This document shows, piece by piece, positions 17,517-25,802 of a stretch of DNA of 64,000 nt. The DNA comes from Streptomyces mashuensis. GTDB lineage: Bacteria; Actinomycetota; Actinomycetes; Streptomycetales; Streptomycetaceae. The first letter of the stretch is position 1, and the number at the start of each line of letters is the position of its first letter. The stretch is taken from positions 248,001 through 312,000 of the forward strand of contig NZ_BNBD01000006.1 in the NCBI RefSeq assembly GCF_014654785.1, given 5' to 3'. The translations under genes and the position numbers were made by a program. The notes under the pieces are model-generated. The model saw only the letters and a program-made list of their open reading frames with translations, did no database searches and was not told the origin of the DNA.

Positions 17517-18671
17517 ATGATCGAGGCCGTCGGCCTGACGAAGCGCTACGGCGCCAAGACAGCCGTGCACAACCTGTCGTTCCAGGTACGTCCGGGGACC
17601 GTGACGGGGTTCCTGGGGCCCAACGGCTCCGGGAAGTCCACGACCATGCGCATGATCCTCGGGCTGGACGTGCCCTCCGCGGGGCACGTCACGATCGGCG
17701 GGCTCCCGTACCGCCGGCTGCCGAACGCCCCGCGCAAGGTCGGTGCGCTGCTGGACGCCAAGGCCGTGCACGGCGGGCGCACCGCGCGCAAGCACCTGCT
17801 GGCCCTCGCCCAGCACGCCGGCATCCCCGCGCGCCGCGTGGACGAGGTGCTGGGCGTCGTGGGCCTCCAGGAGGTGGCGAACAAGCGCGCCAAGGGCTTC
17901 TCGCTCGGCATGGGACAGCGGCTCGGCATCGCCGCGGCGCTGCTCGGCGACCCCGAGGTGCTGCTGTTCGACGAGCCGGTCAACGGCCTGGACCCCGAGG
18001 GCATCCTCTGGGTGCGGAACCTGATGAAGTCCCTCGCCGCCGAGGGCCGCACCGTCTTCGTCTCCTCGCACCTCATGAGCGAGATGGCGCTGACCGCCGA
18101 GCACCTCATCGTGATCGGGCGCGGGCAGCTGATGGCCGACATGAGCGTCAAGGACTTCATAGCCGCCAACTCGGCCGGCTTCGCCCGCGTCCGCACGCCC
18201 GACGGCGAGGCGGAGGGGCGCGAGAAGCTGACCGCCGCGCTGGTCGAGGCCGGCGGCCAGGTGCTGCCGGAGCAGGACGGCGCGCTGCGGGTCACGGGCC
18301 TGCCGCTGCCGCGCATCAGCGACGTGGCGCACGCCGCGGACGTCCGGCTGTGGGAGCTCTCCCCGCACCAGGCGTCGCTGGAGGAGGCGTACATGCGGAT
18401 GACGCAGGGCGCCGTCGACTACCGCTCCACGGCGGACCCGCGGGCCGCGCTCCAGCCGCCCGCCCCCGCGCCGTGGCAGCAGCCCCTGGCGGCGGCGCCG
18501 CCGGACTGGCCCGAGTCGTCGTACCCGGTGCTGCCGGGCGAGCGCCCGAACCCGTACGCGCAGCCGCCCGCGGCCCCGCCCCAGGCGCCCCCTGCACCCC
18601 CTGCACCGCAGGCCGCCCCCACGACCGCCCCCGCCGACCTCACGAAGCGCGACAGCGAGGACGCCCGATGA
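17517..18671 (+). CDS. ABC transporter ATP-binding protein, copy 2
   Basis: 384 aa. The N-terminal 300 residues parallel the ATPase at 14724: Walker A GPNGSGKST at 34-42, signature FSLGMGQ, Walker B VLLFDEPVNGLDPEG, H-loop SSHLMSEM. The C-terminal 85 residues are a Pro/Ala-rich extension (APAPWQQPL, APPQAPPAPPAP) absent from typical ATPases of this family. GGAGAGA precedes the ATG closely. The stop overlaps the permease start (ATGA). It probably arose by duplication of the upstream pair; the substrate is unknown. Confidence 0.9.
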   Translation: MIEAVGLTKRYGAKTAVHNLSFQVRPGTVTGFLGPNGSGKSTTMRMILGLDVPSAGHVTIGGLPYRRLPNAPRKVGALLDAKAVHGGRTARKHLLALAQHAGIPARRVDEVLGVVGLQEVANKRAKGFSLGMGQRLGIAAALLGDPEVLLFDEPVNGLDPEGILWVRNLMKSLAAEGRTVFVSSHLMSEMALTAEHLIVIGRGQLMADMSVKDFIAANSAGFARVRTPDGEAEGREKLTAALVEAGGQVLPEQDGALRVTGLPLPRISDVAHAADVRLWELSPHQASLEEAYMRMTQGAVDYRSTADPRAALQPPAPAPWQQPLAAAPPDWPESSYPVLPGERPNPYAQPPAAPPQAPPAPPAPQAAPTTAPADLTKRDSEDAR

Positions 18672-19606
18672 CCACTCCGCAGCACCCCGCGCCCCCGCAG
18701 AACGCCCCCCAGAACGCCCCCCAGGCCGCCCCGCTGCCGTCCGTGCCCCAGCAGCCCGCCGCGGCCCCTCGGCCGCTGTGGCCCGGCCAGGAGGCGCCGT
18801 CCGGCTACGTCTCGCCGATCCCCGTCCGCAAGCCCACCCTCGCCGACGCGATCGTGGCGGAGTGGACGAAGATCCGCTCGCTGCGGTCGACGATGTGGAC
18901 GCTGGCCGCGCTGCTCCTGTGCGTCGTGGGGCTCGGCGTGCTCATCGCCGTGGTCATCAACGCCGTGTCGACGGGCGCGCACGCGGAGGGCACCGGCTCC
19001 GTCCTGATCCTCGGCCTCTACGGGGTGCTGCTGGGCAGCATCTGCGTGATCACGCTGGGCGCGCTGACGACGAGCTCCGAGTACGGCACCGGCCTGATCC
19101 GCACCACGCTCGCCGCCTGCCCCGACCGCGGCCGGCTGCTGGCGGCCAAGGCGATCGTCTTCTTCCTGCTGTCCTTCGTCCTCATGCTCGTCTCCACGAC
19201 GCTGGTGGGCCTCGTCGACCAGGCCCTCGTCGGGCCCCTCGCCGAGCGGGCACCGACCGCGGAGGAGTGGCTGCGCACGACGCTCGGCGTGAGCGTCTAC
19301 GTCTCGCTGCTGGGCGTGCTGGCACTGGCCGTGGGCGCGCTGCTGCGCCACTCGGCCGCCGCGATCACGGTCATGCTGGGCGTGGTGCTGCTGCCGCTGG
19401 TCATGTCGATGTTCATGTACAGCAACAGCCTCAGCGACGTGCGCGAGGCACTGATCGAGTACTCGGTGCCCAGCCAGCTGACCGCCCTCTACGGGGTCCA
19501 CATGATGGACGGGCCGAGCGGCTGGGAGCCCCTGCTGGTCATCGGGGTCCTCACCGCCGCCGCCCTGGGCGGCGCCTACGCGGCGCTCAGCCGCCGGGAC
19601 GCCTGA
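18668..19606 (+). CDS. ABC transporter permease, copy 2
   Basis: 312 aa. Residues 1-50 are Pro/Gln-rich (PPQNAPQ repeats) and cytoplasmic, matching the Pro-rich tail of its ATPase. About six membrane segments follow (TLAALLLCVVGLGVLIAVVI, LILGLYGVLLGSICVITLGAL, FFLLSFVLMLVSTTLVGLV, LLGVLALAVGALL, VMLGVVLLPLVMSMFM, LLVIGVLTAAALGGAYAAL). The motifs EWTKIRSLRSTMWTL and SSEYGTGLIRTTLAACP align with copy 1. It is coupled to the ATPase by a 4-nt overlap. Confidence 0.88.
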   Translation: MTTPQHPAPPQNAPQNAPQAAPLPSVPQQPAAAPRPLWPGQEAPSGYVSPIPVRKPTLADAIVAEWTKIRSLRSTMWTLAALLLCVVGLGVLIAVVINAVSTGAHAEGTGSVLILGLYGVLLGSICVITLGALTTSSEYGTGLIRTTLAACPDRGRLLAAKAIVFFLLSFVLMLVSTTLVGLVDQALVGPLAERAPTAEEWLRTTLGVSVYVSLLGVLALAVGALLRHSAAAITVMLGVVLLPLVMSMFMYSNSLSDVREALIEYSVPSQLTALYGVHMMDGPSGWEPLLVIGVLTAAALGGAYAALSRRDA

Positions 19607-19627
19607 CCCACCAGGCGCCCACCGGCC

Positions 19628-19960
19628 CTAATACCGGGGCGCGTTGCGAGACCGCTGGAGCCTGGCGCTCCGGCGGTCTCGTGCGTTCCAGCACGCGCGG
19701 TGCCAGTGCCGCCGGTCCTCGACGCCCTGCCCGTACTGCGGCCAGGCCACCACGTGCGGCACGCCCGGCGGGATCTCCTGGTCGCAGCCGGGGCAGCGGT
19801 AGTGCTTGCCGGCCGAGCCGCCGCCCACCAGCCGCACCGCCCAGTCCTCGCCCTGCCAGCTCTCCGTGCGCTCCAGCCCGTACCGTTCGGGGTTCACCTC
19901 GCGCGGGGCGGCGTCTCTTCTCTCGGCACCGCCCTTGGGGCGGTTTCGGCGCGGGGACAC
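19628..19960 (-). CDS. Small Cys-rich protein (often annotated ATP/GTP-binding protein)
   Basis: 110 aa basic protein, convergent with the ABC permease 21 bp away. The GTG at 19960 has GAGG 6 nt upstream. A zinc-ribbon-like module is visible: CPGCDQEIPPGVPHVV (CxxC at about 59-62), then HWHRACW. No P-loop is present, so the common name ATP/GTP-binding protein is not supported by what I see. It may bind zinc or nucleic acid; the function is unknown. Confidence 0.75.
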   Translation of the reverse strand: MSPRRNRPKGGAERRDAAPREVNPERYGLERTESWQGEDWAVRLVGGGSAGKHYRCPGCDQEIPPGVPHVVAWPQYGQGVEDRRHWHRACWNARDRRSARLQRSRNAPRY

Positions 19961-20154
19961 GGGGCACCTCGACAGTTCCGGGGACTACGAATCGTGACCA
20001 GCCTACGCGGCAGCGTCACCGCTCCTCCGGCGTCGTATGACGGCTGAGATCCGATCATCATGAAAACTTCACGCCCAGCCGTACCTTTGGCACGTGTCAG
20101 GCGTTATTGCCTCCGGGGGGACGCGGCGTCGGTCACCAGGAGGGACACGGAACG

Positions 20155-21249
20155 ATGCGCGTAGGAGCTTTCGTCCTGGCTGCGCAGTTCCCGGGCCAGG
20201 GCCACGCGGAGGCGCTGCACCGGGCCGTCAGGTCGGCCGAGGTCGCCGAGGAGGCGGGCCTGGACGCGGTCTGGCTGGCGGAACACCACTTCGTACCGTA
20301 CGGGGTGTGCCCGTCCGCGGTGACGCTGGCGGCGCTGCTGCTCGGCCGGACCCGCCGGATCGGCGTGGGCACGGCCGTCAGCGTCCTGCCCACCACGCAC
20401 CCGGTGACCCTGGGCGAGCAGGCGGCGCTGCTGCACCTCGTCTCCGGGGGCCGGTTCACCCTCGGGGTGGGCCGCGGCGGTCCGTGGGTGGACCTGGAGG
20501 TGTTCGGCCCCGGACTGGAGGCGTACGAAGAGGGGTTCCCCGAATCCCTCGAACTGCTGATGCGCTGGCTGCGCGAACCCCGCGTGGGCGCCCGGGGCGA
20601 ACGGTTCCGCTTCCGCGAGGTGCCCGTCGTCCCCCGCCCCGACGACCTGCTGGACGTGCCGGGCCCGCCCGTGGTCGTCGCCTGCACCTCGCCCGCCAGC
20701 GTGCGCCTGGCGGCGGCGCGGGGCCTGCCGATACTGCTGGGCATGCACAGCCCGGACGACGAGAAGGCCGAGATGGTGGCGTTGTGGCGGCGCTGCGCGC
20801 TGGAGGCGGGCCACGCGCCGGAGTCCGTGGCCGCCGCGGGCCACGTCGCCGCGGGCGTCGTGCAGATCGCGGACCGCGACGACGACGCGGCCGAGACGTT
20901 GCTGAAGGCGATGCCGGGCTGGCTCCACCACGGGCTGTCGGCCCACGTCACCGTCGACGGCCGGACCCGCCGCATGCGCGATCCGCTCGCGTACACGGAG
21001 CTGCTGTGCGGCCTGCACCCGGTGGGCACGCCCCGGCGGTGCGCCGACCGGCTGGCGGCCACCGCCGAACGGACGGGCATCAGCCGCTTCGCCCTGCTCG
21101 CGGAGGGCTCGGGCGACCTGGCCGGCACGGAGGAGAACCTGCGCCGGCTGGGGAGCGACGTCCTGCCGCTGCTCGCCCCGCCGGCAGCTGCCGCCCCCTC
21201 CTCCGTCGCACCTGTGGTGCCCCGGAGCGGCAGCACGGGCTGTCTTTAG
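20155..21249 (+). CDS. LLM-class flavin-dependent oxidoreductase
   Basis: 364 aa TIM-barrel bacterial luciferase-like protein using FMNH2 or F420. Seen: MRVGAFVLAAQFPGQ, AEEAGLDAVWLAEHHF (the conserved EHH), GVGTAVSVLPTTHPV, GRFTLGVGRGG, and a C-terminal helix ending LLAEGSGD. The start has AGGAGGG upstream. The final codons overlap the opposite-strand SCO5389-type gene by 4 nt. Substrate and cofactor type are undetermined. Confidence 0.88.
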   Translation: MRVGAFVLAAQFPGQGHAEALHRAVRSAEVAEEAGLDAVWLAEHHFVPYGVCPSAVTLAALLLGRTRRIGVGTAVSVLPTTHPVTLGEQAALLHLVSGGRFTLGVGRGGPWVDLEVFGPGLEAYEEGFPESLELLMRWLREPRVGARGERFRFREVPVVPRPDDLLDVPGPPVVVACTSPASVRLAAARGLPILLGMHSPDDEKAEMVALWRRCALEAGHAPESVAAAGHVAAGVVQIADRDDDAAETLLKAMPGWLHHGLSAHVTVDGRTRRMRDPLAYTELLCGLHPVGTPRRCADRLAATAERTGISRFALLAEGSGDLAGTEENLRRLGSDVLPLLAPPAAAAPSSVAPVVPRSGSTGCL

Positions 21250-21638
21250 CAGTCGCGCAGCTCCGGCGACTGGTTGAGCAGCTGGCCCCGCACCGAGGTG
21301 AACCGGGCCAGACGCTCGTCGGCTGCCGGGCCGGGCGGGAAGACCGCCACCCGGTGGCAGTTCTGGAAGGCCAGGCGGACCCCGAAGTGCCGCTGGAGCG
21401 CCCCCCGGATCGCGTCACTCGCCAGGGCGCGCAGGAGCTGGCCGCGCGCCTGCTCGTCCGGCGGCGGCGTACGGTTGTCGGCGATCTCACCGCCGTCGGC
21501 GTGCAGCCGGTCCACCAGGGAGCTGATCATCTCCCATGCGTAGGGCAGGGAGTTCCGGACGCAGTCGACGAAATCCGCTTCGTCGACCTCGCCTCGCTCG
21601 GCCTGTTCGAGGAGGGCCGGTGAGACGTCGAGCGACAT
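21246..21638 (-). CDS. SCO5389-type conserved small protein
   Basis: 130 aa, highly conserved in streptomycetes as I recall (SCO5389 family), with no known function. It is soluble and helical: MSLDVSPALLEQAERGEVDEADFVDC is followed by DEQARGQLLRALASDAIRGAL. No catalytic motif or membrane segment is visible. The ATG at 21638 follows GGAGAACCC. Its TAA stop overlaps the convergent oxidoreductase stop by 4 nt. It diverges from nucS across 208 bp. Confidence 0.8.
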   Translation of the reverse strand: MSLDVSPALLEQAERGEVDEADFVDCVRNSLPYAWEMISSLVDRLHADGGEIADNRTPPPDEQARGQLLRALASDAIRGALQRHFGVRLAFQNCHRVAVFPPGPAADERLARFTSVRGQLLNQSPELRDC

Positions 21639-21832
21639 GGGTTCTCCTCTCGCGACCCCAGCGGGCGGGGTCTTGGGGGTGGGCGAGCGGACGACGACGC
21701 TCCGTGCCCGTACGACGACCGCCCGCCTCAACGGTAATCCGGCCATGAGGGGCCCACCAGGAGAATGGGGAAGTGTGGCCAAAGCCTGCAGGGGCCACTC
21801 AGGGCGAATCGCGCCGAGCGGCGTGAGTCGAG

Positions 21833-21838
21833 TAGCGT
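21833..21838 (+). promoter_or_regulatory. -10 of a likely leaderless nucS promoter
   Basis: TAGCGT ends 8 nt before the nucS ATG, and no Shine-Dalgarno is present. A start site about 7 nt downstream of the -10 would put the 5' end essentially on the ATG. No clear -35 is seen. Confidence 0.4.
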
Positions 21839-21846
21839 GACACACC

Positions 21847-22506
21847 ATGCGTCTCGTCATCGCCCGTTGCTCCGTGGACTACGCGGGCCGGCTCACCGCC
21901 CACCTGCCCTCCGCCCCCCGCCTGATTCTGGTCAAGGCCGACGGCAGCGTCTCCATCCACGCGGACGACCGTGCCTACAAGCCCCTCAACTGGATGTCGC
22001 CGCCCTGCACCCTCAAGGAGGAGGACGGCGTCTGGACGGTGATCAACAAGGCGGGCGAGAAACTCATCATCACGATGGAGGAGGTCCTGCACGACTCCTC
22101 GCACGAGCTCGGCGTGGACCCCGGCCTGATCAAGGACGGTGTGGAGGCGCACCTCCAGGAGCTGCTCGCCGACCGCCTGGAGACGCTCGGCGAGGGCTGG
22201 ACGCTGATCCGCCGCGAGTACCCGACGGCCATCGGCCCGGTGGACATCCTCTGCCGCGACGCCGACGGCGCCACGGTGGCCATCGAGCTCAAGCGGCGCG
22301 GCGAGATCGACGGCGTCGAGCAGCTGACCCGCTACCTGGAGCTGCTCAACCGCGATCCGCACCTGGCGCCGGTCCGCGGCATCTTCGCGGCGCAGGAGAT
22401 CAAGCCGCAGGCGCGGGTCCTGGCCACCGACCGGGGCATCGACTGCGTCGTTCTCGACTACGACGCGCTGCGCGGCATCCAGGACGACAAGCTGCGGCTG
22501 TTCTGA
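21847..22506 (+). CDS. nucS: NucS/EndoMS mismatch-specific endonuclease
   Basis: 219 aa. It cleaves mismatched DNA and provides the non-canonical, MutS/L-independent mismatch repair of Actinobacteria. The N-terminal beta domain (1-110) mediates dimerisation and DNA binding. The C-terminal PD-(D/E)xK nuclease has Asp133 (GPVDIL), Glu147 and Lys149 (IELKRRG) and the helix GVEQLTRYLELL. The extreme C-terminus (KLRLF) fits a beta-clamp binding motif. Length and motifs match the family. A strong bidirectional terminator follows. Confidence 0.97.
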   Translation: MRLVIARCSVDYAGRLTAHLPSAPRLILVKADGSVSIHADDRAYKPLNWMSPPCTLKEEDGVWTVINKAGEKLIITMEEVLHDSSHELGVDPGLIKDGVEAHLQELLADRLETLGEGWTLIRREYPTAIGPVDILCRDADGATVAIELKRRGEIDGVEQLTRYLELLNRDPHLAPVRGIFAAQEIKPQARVLATDRGIDCVVLDYDALRGIQDDKLRLF

Positions 22507-22521
22507 CGCTCCACGACTCCA

Positions 22522-22564
22522 CGAAAGGGGGGCGGAACCCGTTACGGGTCCCGCCCCCCTTTCG
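22522..22564. terminator. Bidirectional terminator between nucS and the ATPase gene
   Basis: Two arms of 14 bp (22522-22535 and 22551-22564), an A/C mismatch, then 5 more pairs and a TTA loop. The outer arms carry AAA and TTT flanks, giving a partial U-tract on both strands. It sits exactly between two convergent genes. Confidence 0.85.
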
Positions 22565-22571
22565 TGTGCCG

Positions 22572-25064
22572 TCAGGCCACCGGCGTTCCCGTCCCGCCCT
22601 GGCCGCTCTGGCCGCCCGGCCCGGTGGGGTCGGCCGGCCCGCTGGCGGTGTTGGACGTCGTACCGCCCGTGGGCTGCGGGAGCGTCGGCTTCGGCTCCGC
22701 CGTCTTCGTCGGCTGCGGCGGCGTGGTCGGCTCGGCCGACTTGGTCGGCGGCGGCGTGGTCGGCGTCCGCGTCGGGCTCTGCGACGGCTGCCCCGACGAC
22801 GGGGACGGCGACGGCGACCCGCCCGGGCTCTGCGAGGCCGACGGCGACCCGCCGGGGCTCTCCGACGCACCCGGCGACGAGGACGCGCTCGGGCCCGTCG
22901 ACCGGCCCGGCGCACCCGCCTGGCCCGGCAGCGCCGGACGGCCGGTCTCGCCCGGCGCCGGCTCGTCGGCCGACAGGCCGCCGTCGCCGTCCTGCTGGGA
23001 CGCCGACTGGCCGGGCCGCACGGTCCCCTGCTGTCCGCCGTCGCTGCCGCCGGACGCCGCGCCGAGCGTCACCACGGCGGCGAGCACGCCCGCGAGCACC
23101 ACGCCCGCGCCGGCCGCGACCAGGTTCCGCCGGTTGCCGCCGGACATCAACTTCTGCACGAAGGGCACCTGCGCCACGCGCGCCACCTGTGCGGCGACCC
23201 GCGCCGGCGGCGCGGCGGACTCCTCGCGCCGGGCGTCGGGCACTTCCTCGCCCGCCGGGGGCGACACCGGGACGGCGACGGAGGCGGGGACGGGCGGCGT
23301 CCTGGGCGGCGGCGGCACCGCCGCCGGGGCCGCCGGCACACGGGACCGGGACCGGTCGGCCACCAGCGCCAGGGCCCGCCGACCGGCCACCGCGCCCCGC
23401 TTGTCCGCGAGGACGCCGCGCAGCCCGATGGACGCCTCCAGCTCGGCGCGCGCCCGGTCCAGGTGCCCGGTGCACAGCGCCAGCACACCCAACTCGTGGT
23501 GGAAATACGCTTCTTCGCCGACTTCCCCAGCCAGCCGGGCGGCCTCCTGCCCGTACCGCAGGCAGCGCTCCCACGCGCCCCAGTGCAGCCCCGCGGCGAA
23601 GGCGGGCGCGGCCGTACGGGCCAGCAGCACGGCGGCGGCCCGCTGCCCGGCGTCACCGGAAGCGGAAGCGGAACCCGAGCCGGAACCGGAACCCGACCCG
23701 GCACCCGAGCCGCCCGCCAGCGCGCCCAGCACCGCGAGCACCGCCTCCGCCTCGCGGCAGATCCGCTCCGGCTCGACCGACGGATGCCCCGCCCACCACG
23801 CGTAGTGCTGGGCCGCGGTGAGCGCGACGGACGCCGCGTCGTCGCCGTAGCCCTCGGTGAGGAGCTGCTCGCGGACACCGGCGGCGAGCCGGTACCGCGG
23901 CCCCGCCGTGGTGATCAGCCCGCAGGCCAGCAGGGCCCCGACCGCCGCGTCGGCGTGCGTGTCACCGACGAGCGCCGGCAGGTGCGCCTGGTGCGGCAGT
24001 TCCCCGCCCAGGGCGACGGCGAACCGCAGGGCGTCCCGCGCGGGCTCGTCGAGCCGGGCGGCGAGCAGCCCCGCGGGCGCGGCGGCCTGCGCCAGCGACG
24101 GCAGGGCCGCCCCGGCGGAGCCGGCCCCGTCCCGTCCGGTCAGCCGCAGCAGCGCCCCGGCCTGGACGAACCGCAGCGGCAGGCCCTCCGACTCGAACCA
24201 CAGGTCGGCGGCCCAGTCCGCTTCCTCGTCGGTGAGCGGCCGGTCGACGGCGTGCTCCAGGAGCTCCAGGCACGCGGTGCGGTCGAGCCCGCCGAGGAAC
24301 ACCTCCTCGACGTGCGAGTCGGTGGAGGGCGCGGCCACGTCGGGCGTGGCGGCCAGCAGCCAGGCGCACTCGGGCGTGGCGTCGAGCAGCTCGTCCAGGG
24401 CGGCGCCGCCGAACTCCATGTCGTCGAGGACGACGACGGCGCCGATCCGGGCCACGGCGGCGAGCAGTTCGGCCCGCTCGGGCCGGAAGTCGGGCGCGTG
24501 GTGGACGGCGGCGTAGAGGTCGTGCAGCAGGTCGGCGACGGAGCGGTGACAGCCGGTCAGCCGGACGACGCCGTCGGGAGCAAGGGCCGCGCAGTCGTCG
24601 GCGACGGCGTCCAGCAGGGCGGTGCGCCCGGCGCCGGACGGGCCGGTGAGGCGTACGGAGCGGCCCCGGGAGAGGAGCCGGCCGAGGCGTTCGCGCTCCT
24701 CGTCGCGGTGGAGCAGCGGCAGCCGCGGGCCGTCCTCGCGTGCGGGCGGCGTGGGTGCGGCGGCGCGGCGCAGCTCGGCGCGGCGCTCGGCGCCGTGCCG
24801 CTCGGGCCGGGCGGGCAGGGCGCCGGGCGGGCAGGGCTCTATCTCGCTGCCGTCCAGGGGGTTGACGGTGAGGAGGTAGTCGCCGCTGACGAGCTGGGCG
24901 ACGCGGACGGGCTGCTGCCCTGCGGCCTCGGGGGCCGGCGCCGCGTCCCGGGCGGGGCGCCGTCTGCGGTCGGCGCCGTCGGCCTCGGCGGCGTGGCCGC
25001 CGGCCGTGCCGGACCGCGGCTCGTCGTCGTGGAAATCCTCGGGTCCCCGGTTCGTCGGGTCCAT
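22572..25064 (-). CDS. Membrane-anchored P-loop ATPase with TPR-like region and extracytoplasmic Pro/Ser tail
   Basis: 830 aa. Residues 1-115 are charged and low-complexity. An NB-ARC/AAA-like NTPase follows, with Walker A GPSGAGRT at 141-148 and a Walker B-like VVVLDDMEF near 225. The middle is helical, Ala/Leu-rich and TPR-like, interrupted by a Gly/Ser linker (encoded at about 23650-23710). One membrane helix (LVAAGAGVVLAGVLAAVVTL) precedes a tail of about 170 residues rich in Pro, Ser, Gly and Thr, presumably outside the membrane. No DNA-binding domain is seen. Signalling or wall-proximal sensing is conceivable but unproven. It lies near a STAS gene on the same strand. Confidence 0.75.
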   Translation of the reverse strand: MDPTNRGPEDFHDDEPRSGTAGGHAAEADGADRRRRPARDAAPAPEAAGQQPVRVAQLVSGDYLLTVNPLDGSEIEPCPPGALPARPERHGAERRAELRRAAAPTPPAREDGPRLPLLHRDEERERLGRLLSRGRSVRLTGPSGAGRTALLDAVADDCAALAPDGVVRLTGCHRSVADLLHDLYAAVHHAPDFRPERAELLAAVARIGAVVVLDDMEFGGAALDELLDATPECAWLLAATPDVAAPSTDSHVEEVFLGGLDRTACLELLEHAVDRPLTDEEADWAADLWFESEGLPLRFVQAGALLRLTGRDGAGSAGAALPSLAQAAAPAGLLAARLDEPARDALRFAVALGGELPHQAHLPALVGDTHADAAVGALLACGLITTAGPRYRLAAGVREQLLTEGYGDDAASVALTAAQHYAWWAGHPSVEPERICREAEAVLAVLGALAGGSGAGSGSGSGSGSASASGDAGQRAAAVLLARTAAPAFAAGLHWGAWERCLRYGQEAARLAGEVGEEAYFHHELGVLALCTGHLDRARAELEASIGLRGVLADKRGAVAGRRALALVADRSRSRVPAAPAAVPPPPRTPPVPASVAVPVSPPAGEEVPDARREESAAPPARVAAQVARVAQVPFVQKLMSGGNRRNLVAAGAGVVLAGVLAAVVTLGAASGGSDGGQQGTVRPGQSASQQDGDGGLSADEPAPGETGRPALPGQAGAPGRSTGPSASSSPGASESPGGSPSASQSPGGSPSPSPSSGQPSQSPTRTPTTPPPTKSAEPTTPPQPTKTAEPKPTLPQPTGGTTSNTASGPADPTGPGGQSGQGGTGTPVA

Positions 25065-25236
25065 GCTGCAGAGCCCCCAAGATGCGTGGCGTGCCGTCGT
25101 GCCGGCCTGTCCGCACTCGTTCGACCTCCGGCCCGGTGCCCGCCGTGGGCTTGGTGGGTGGCGGGAAACCGAACAGACCTTGGCACAGTATCGCCGACCC
25201 GCGGGGTGCCGCGTGCCGGGGGACGTCACAGTCGTA

Positions 25237-25650
25237 TCAGGATCGGGGCATTCTCGACACGGGGGGCGCTCCCGTCCCTTCCGCGCCGTTCTCCCGGTGC
25301 GGGACGGTTTCGACGCCGCCGAGGCCCCCCATGCTCCCGATGGACTCCATGCTGTCGAGGTTCTCGATGGCGAGGATGCGGTGCAGCCGGGTGGCGACCA
25401 GGACGCGCTGCATCCGGTCCGGCACGCCGCGCAGCACCAGCCGCCGGCCGGCGCGGCCGGCGCGGCGGTGGGCGCTCATGATGACGCCGAGGCCGGTGGC
25501 GTCCCAGGAGTCGAGCTCGGTGAGGTCGAGCACGAGGTCGCCCCGGCCGGCGTCGAGCGCGGAGTGCAGGACCGTACGGGCGTCCGCCGCGCTGCGGACG
25601 TCGAGGCGTCCCCCGACGACCAGTTCGGCATGGTCGCCCCTGATGTGCAT
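25237..25650 (-). CDS. STAS-domain anti-sigma factor antagonist-like protein
   Basis: 137 aa. The STAS fold is recognisable (LVVGGRLDVRSAADART, LVLDLTELDSWDATGLGVIMSAHRRA, LVLRGVPDRMQRVLVATRL). The loop around the regulatory residue reads DATGLG instead of the DSSGLG of SpoIIAA, so the phosphoacceptor position is Thr. An acidic/Gly tail of about 35 residues follows. The ATG has GGAG 5 nt upstream. Such proteins sequester an anti-sigma kinase when unphosphorylated; no cognate kinase or sigma gene is adjacent. Confidence 0.88.
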   Translation of the reverse strand: MHIRGDHAELVVGGRLDVRSAADARTVLHSALDAGRGDLVLDLTELDSWDATGLGVIMSAHRRAGRAGRRLVLRGVPDRMQRVLVATRLHRILAIENLDSMESIGSMGGLGGVETVPHRENGAEGTGAPPVSRMPRS

Positions 25651-25802
25651 GTGCGCTCCCGGAGGTGGTGCGTGCCTGATCGGGCTTGGACGTGACGGGT
25701 GGCTCTAAAGACCTGACTGCCTCTCACACCACAAAGTTGCCGCTTGTAAGCGAACCGATACCGAAATCACCCCGGAGGGTGAAGCGGGTGGCCCAGCGGT
25801 CC

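Noticed and set aside
21765..25481. Plus-strand frame of about 1200 codons over nucS and the ATPase gene
   Set aside because: It overlaps nucS in another frame and runs antisense to a protein with clear Walker motifs; its product is low-complexity.
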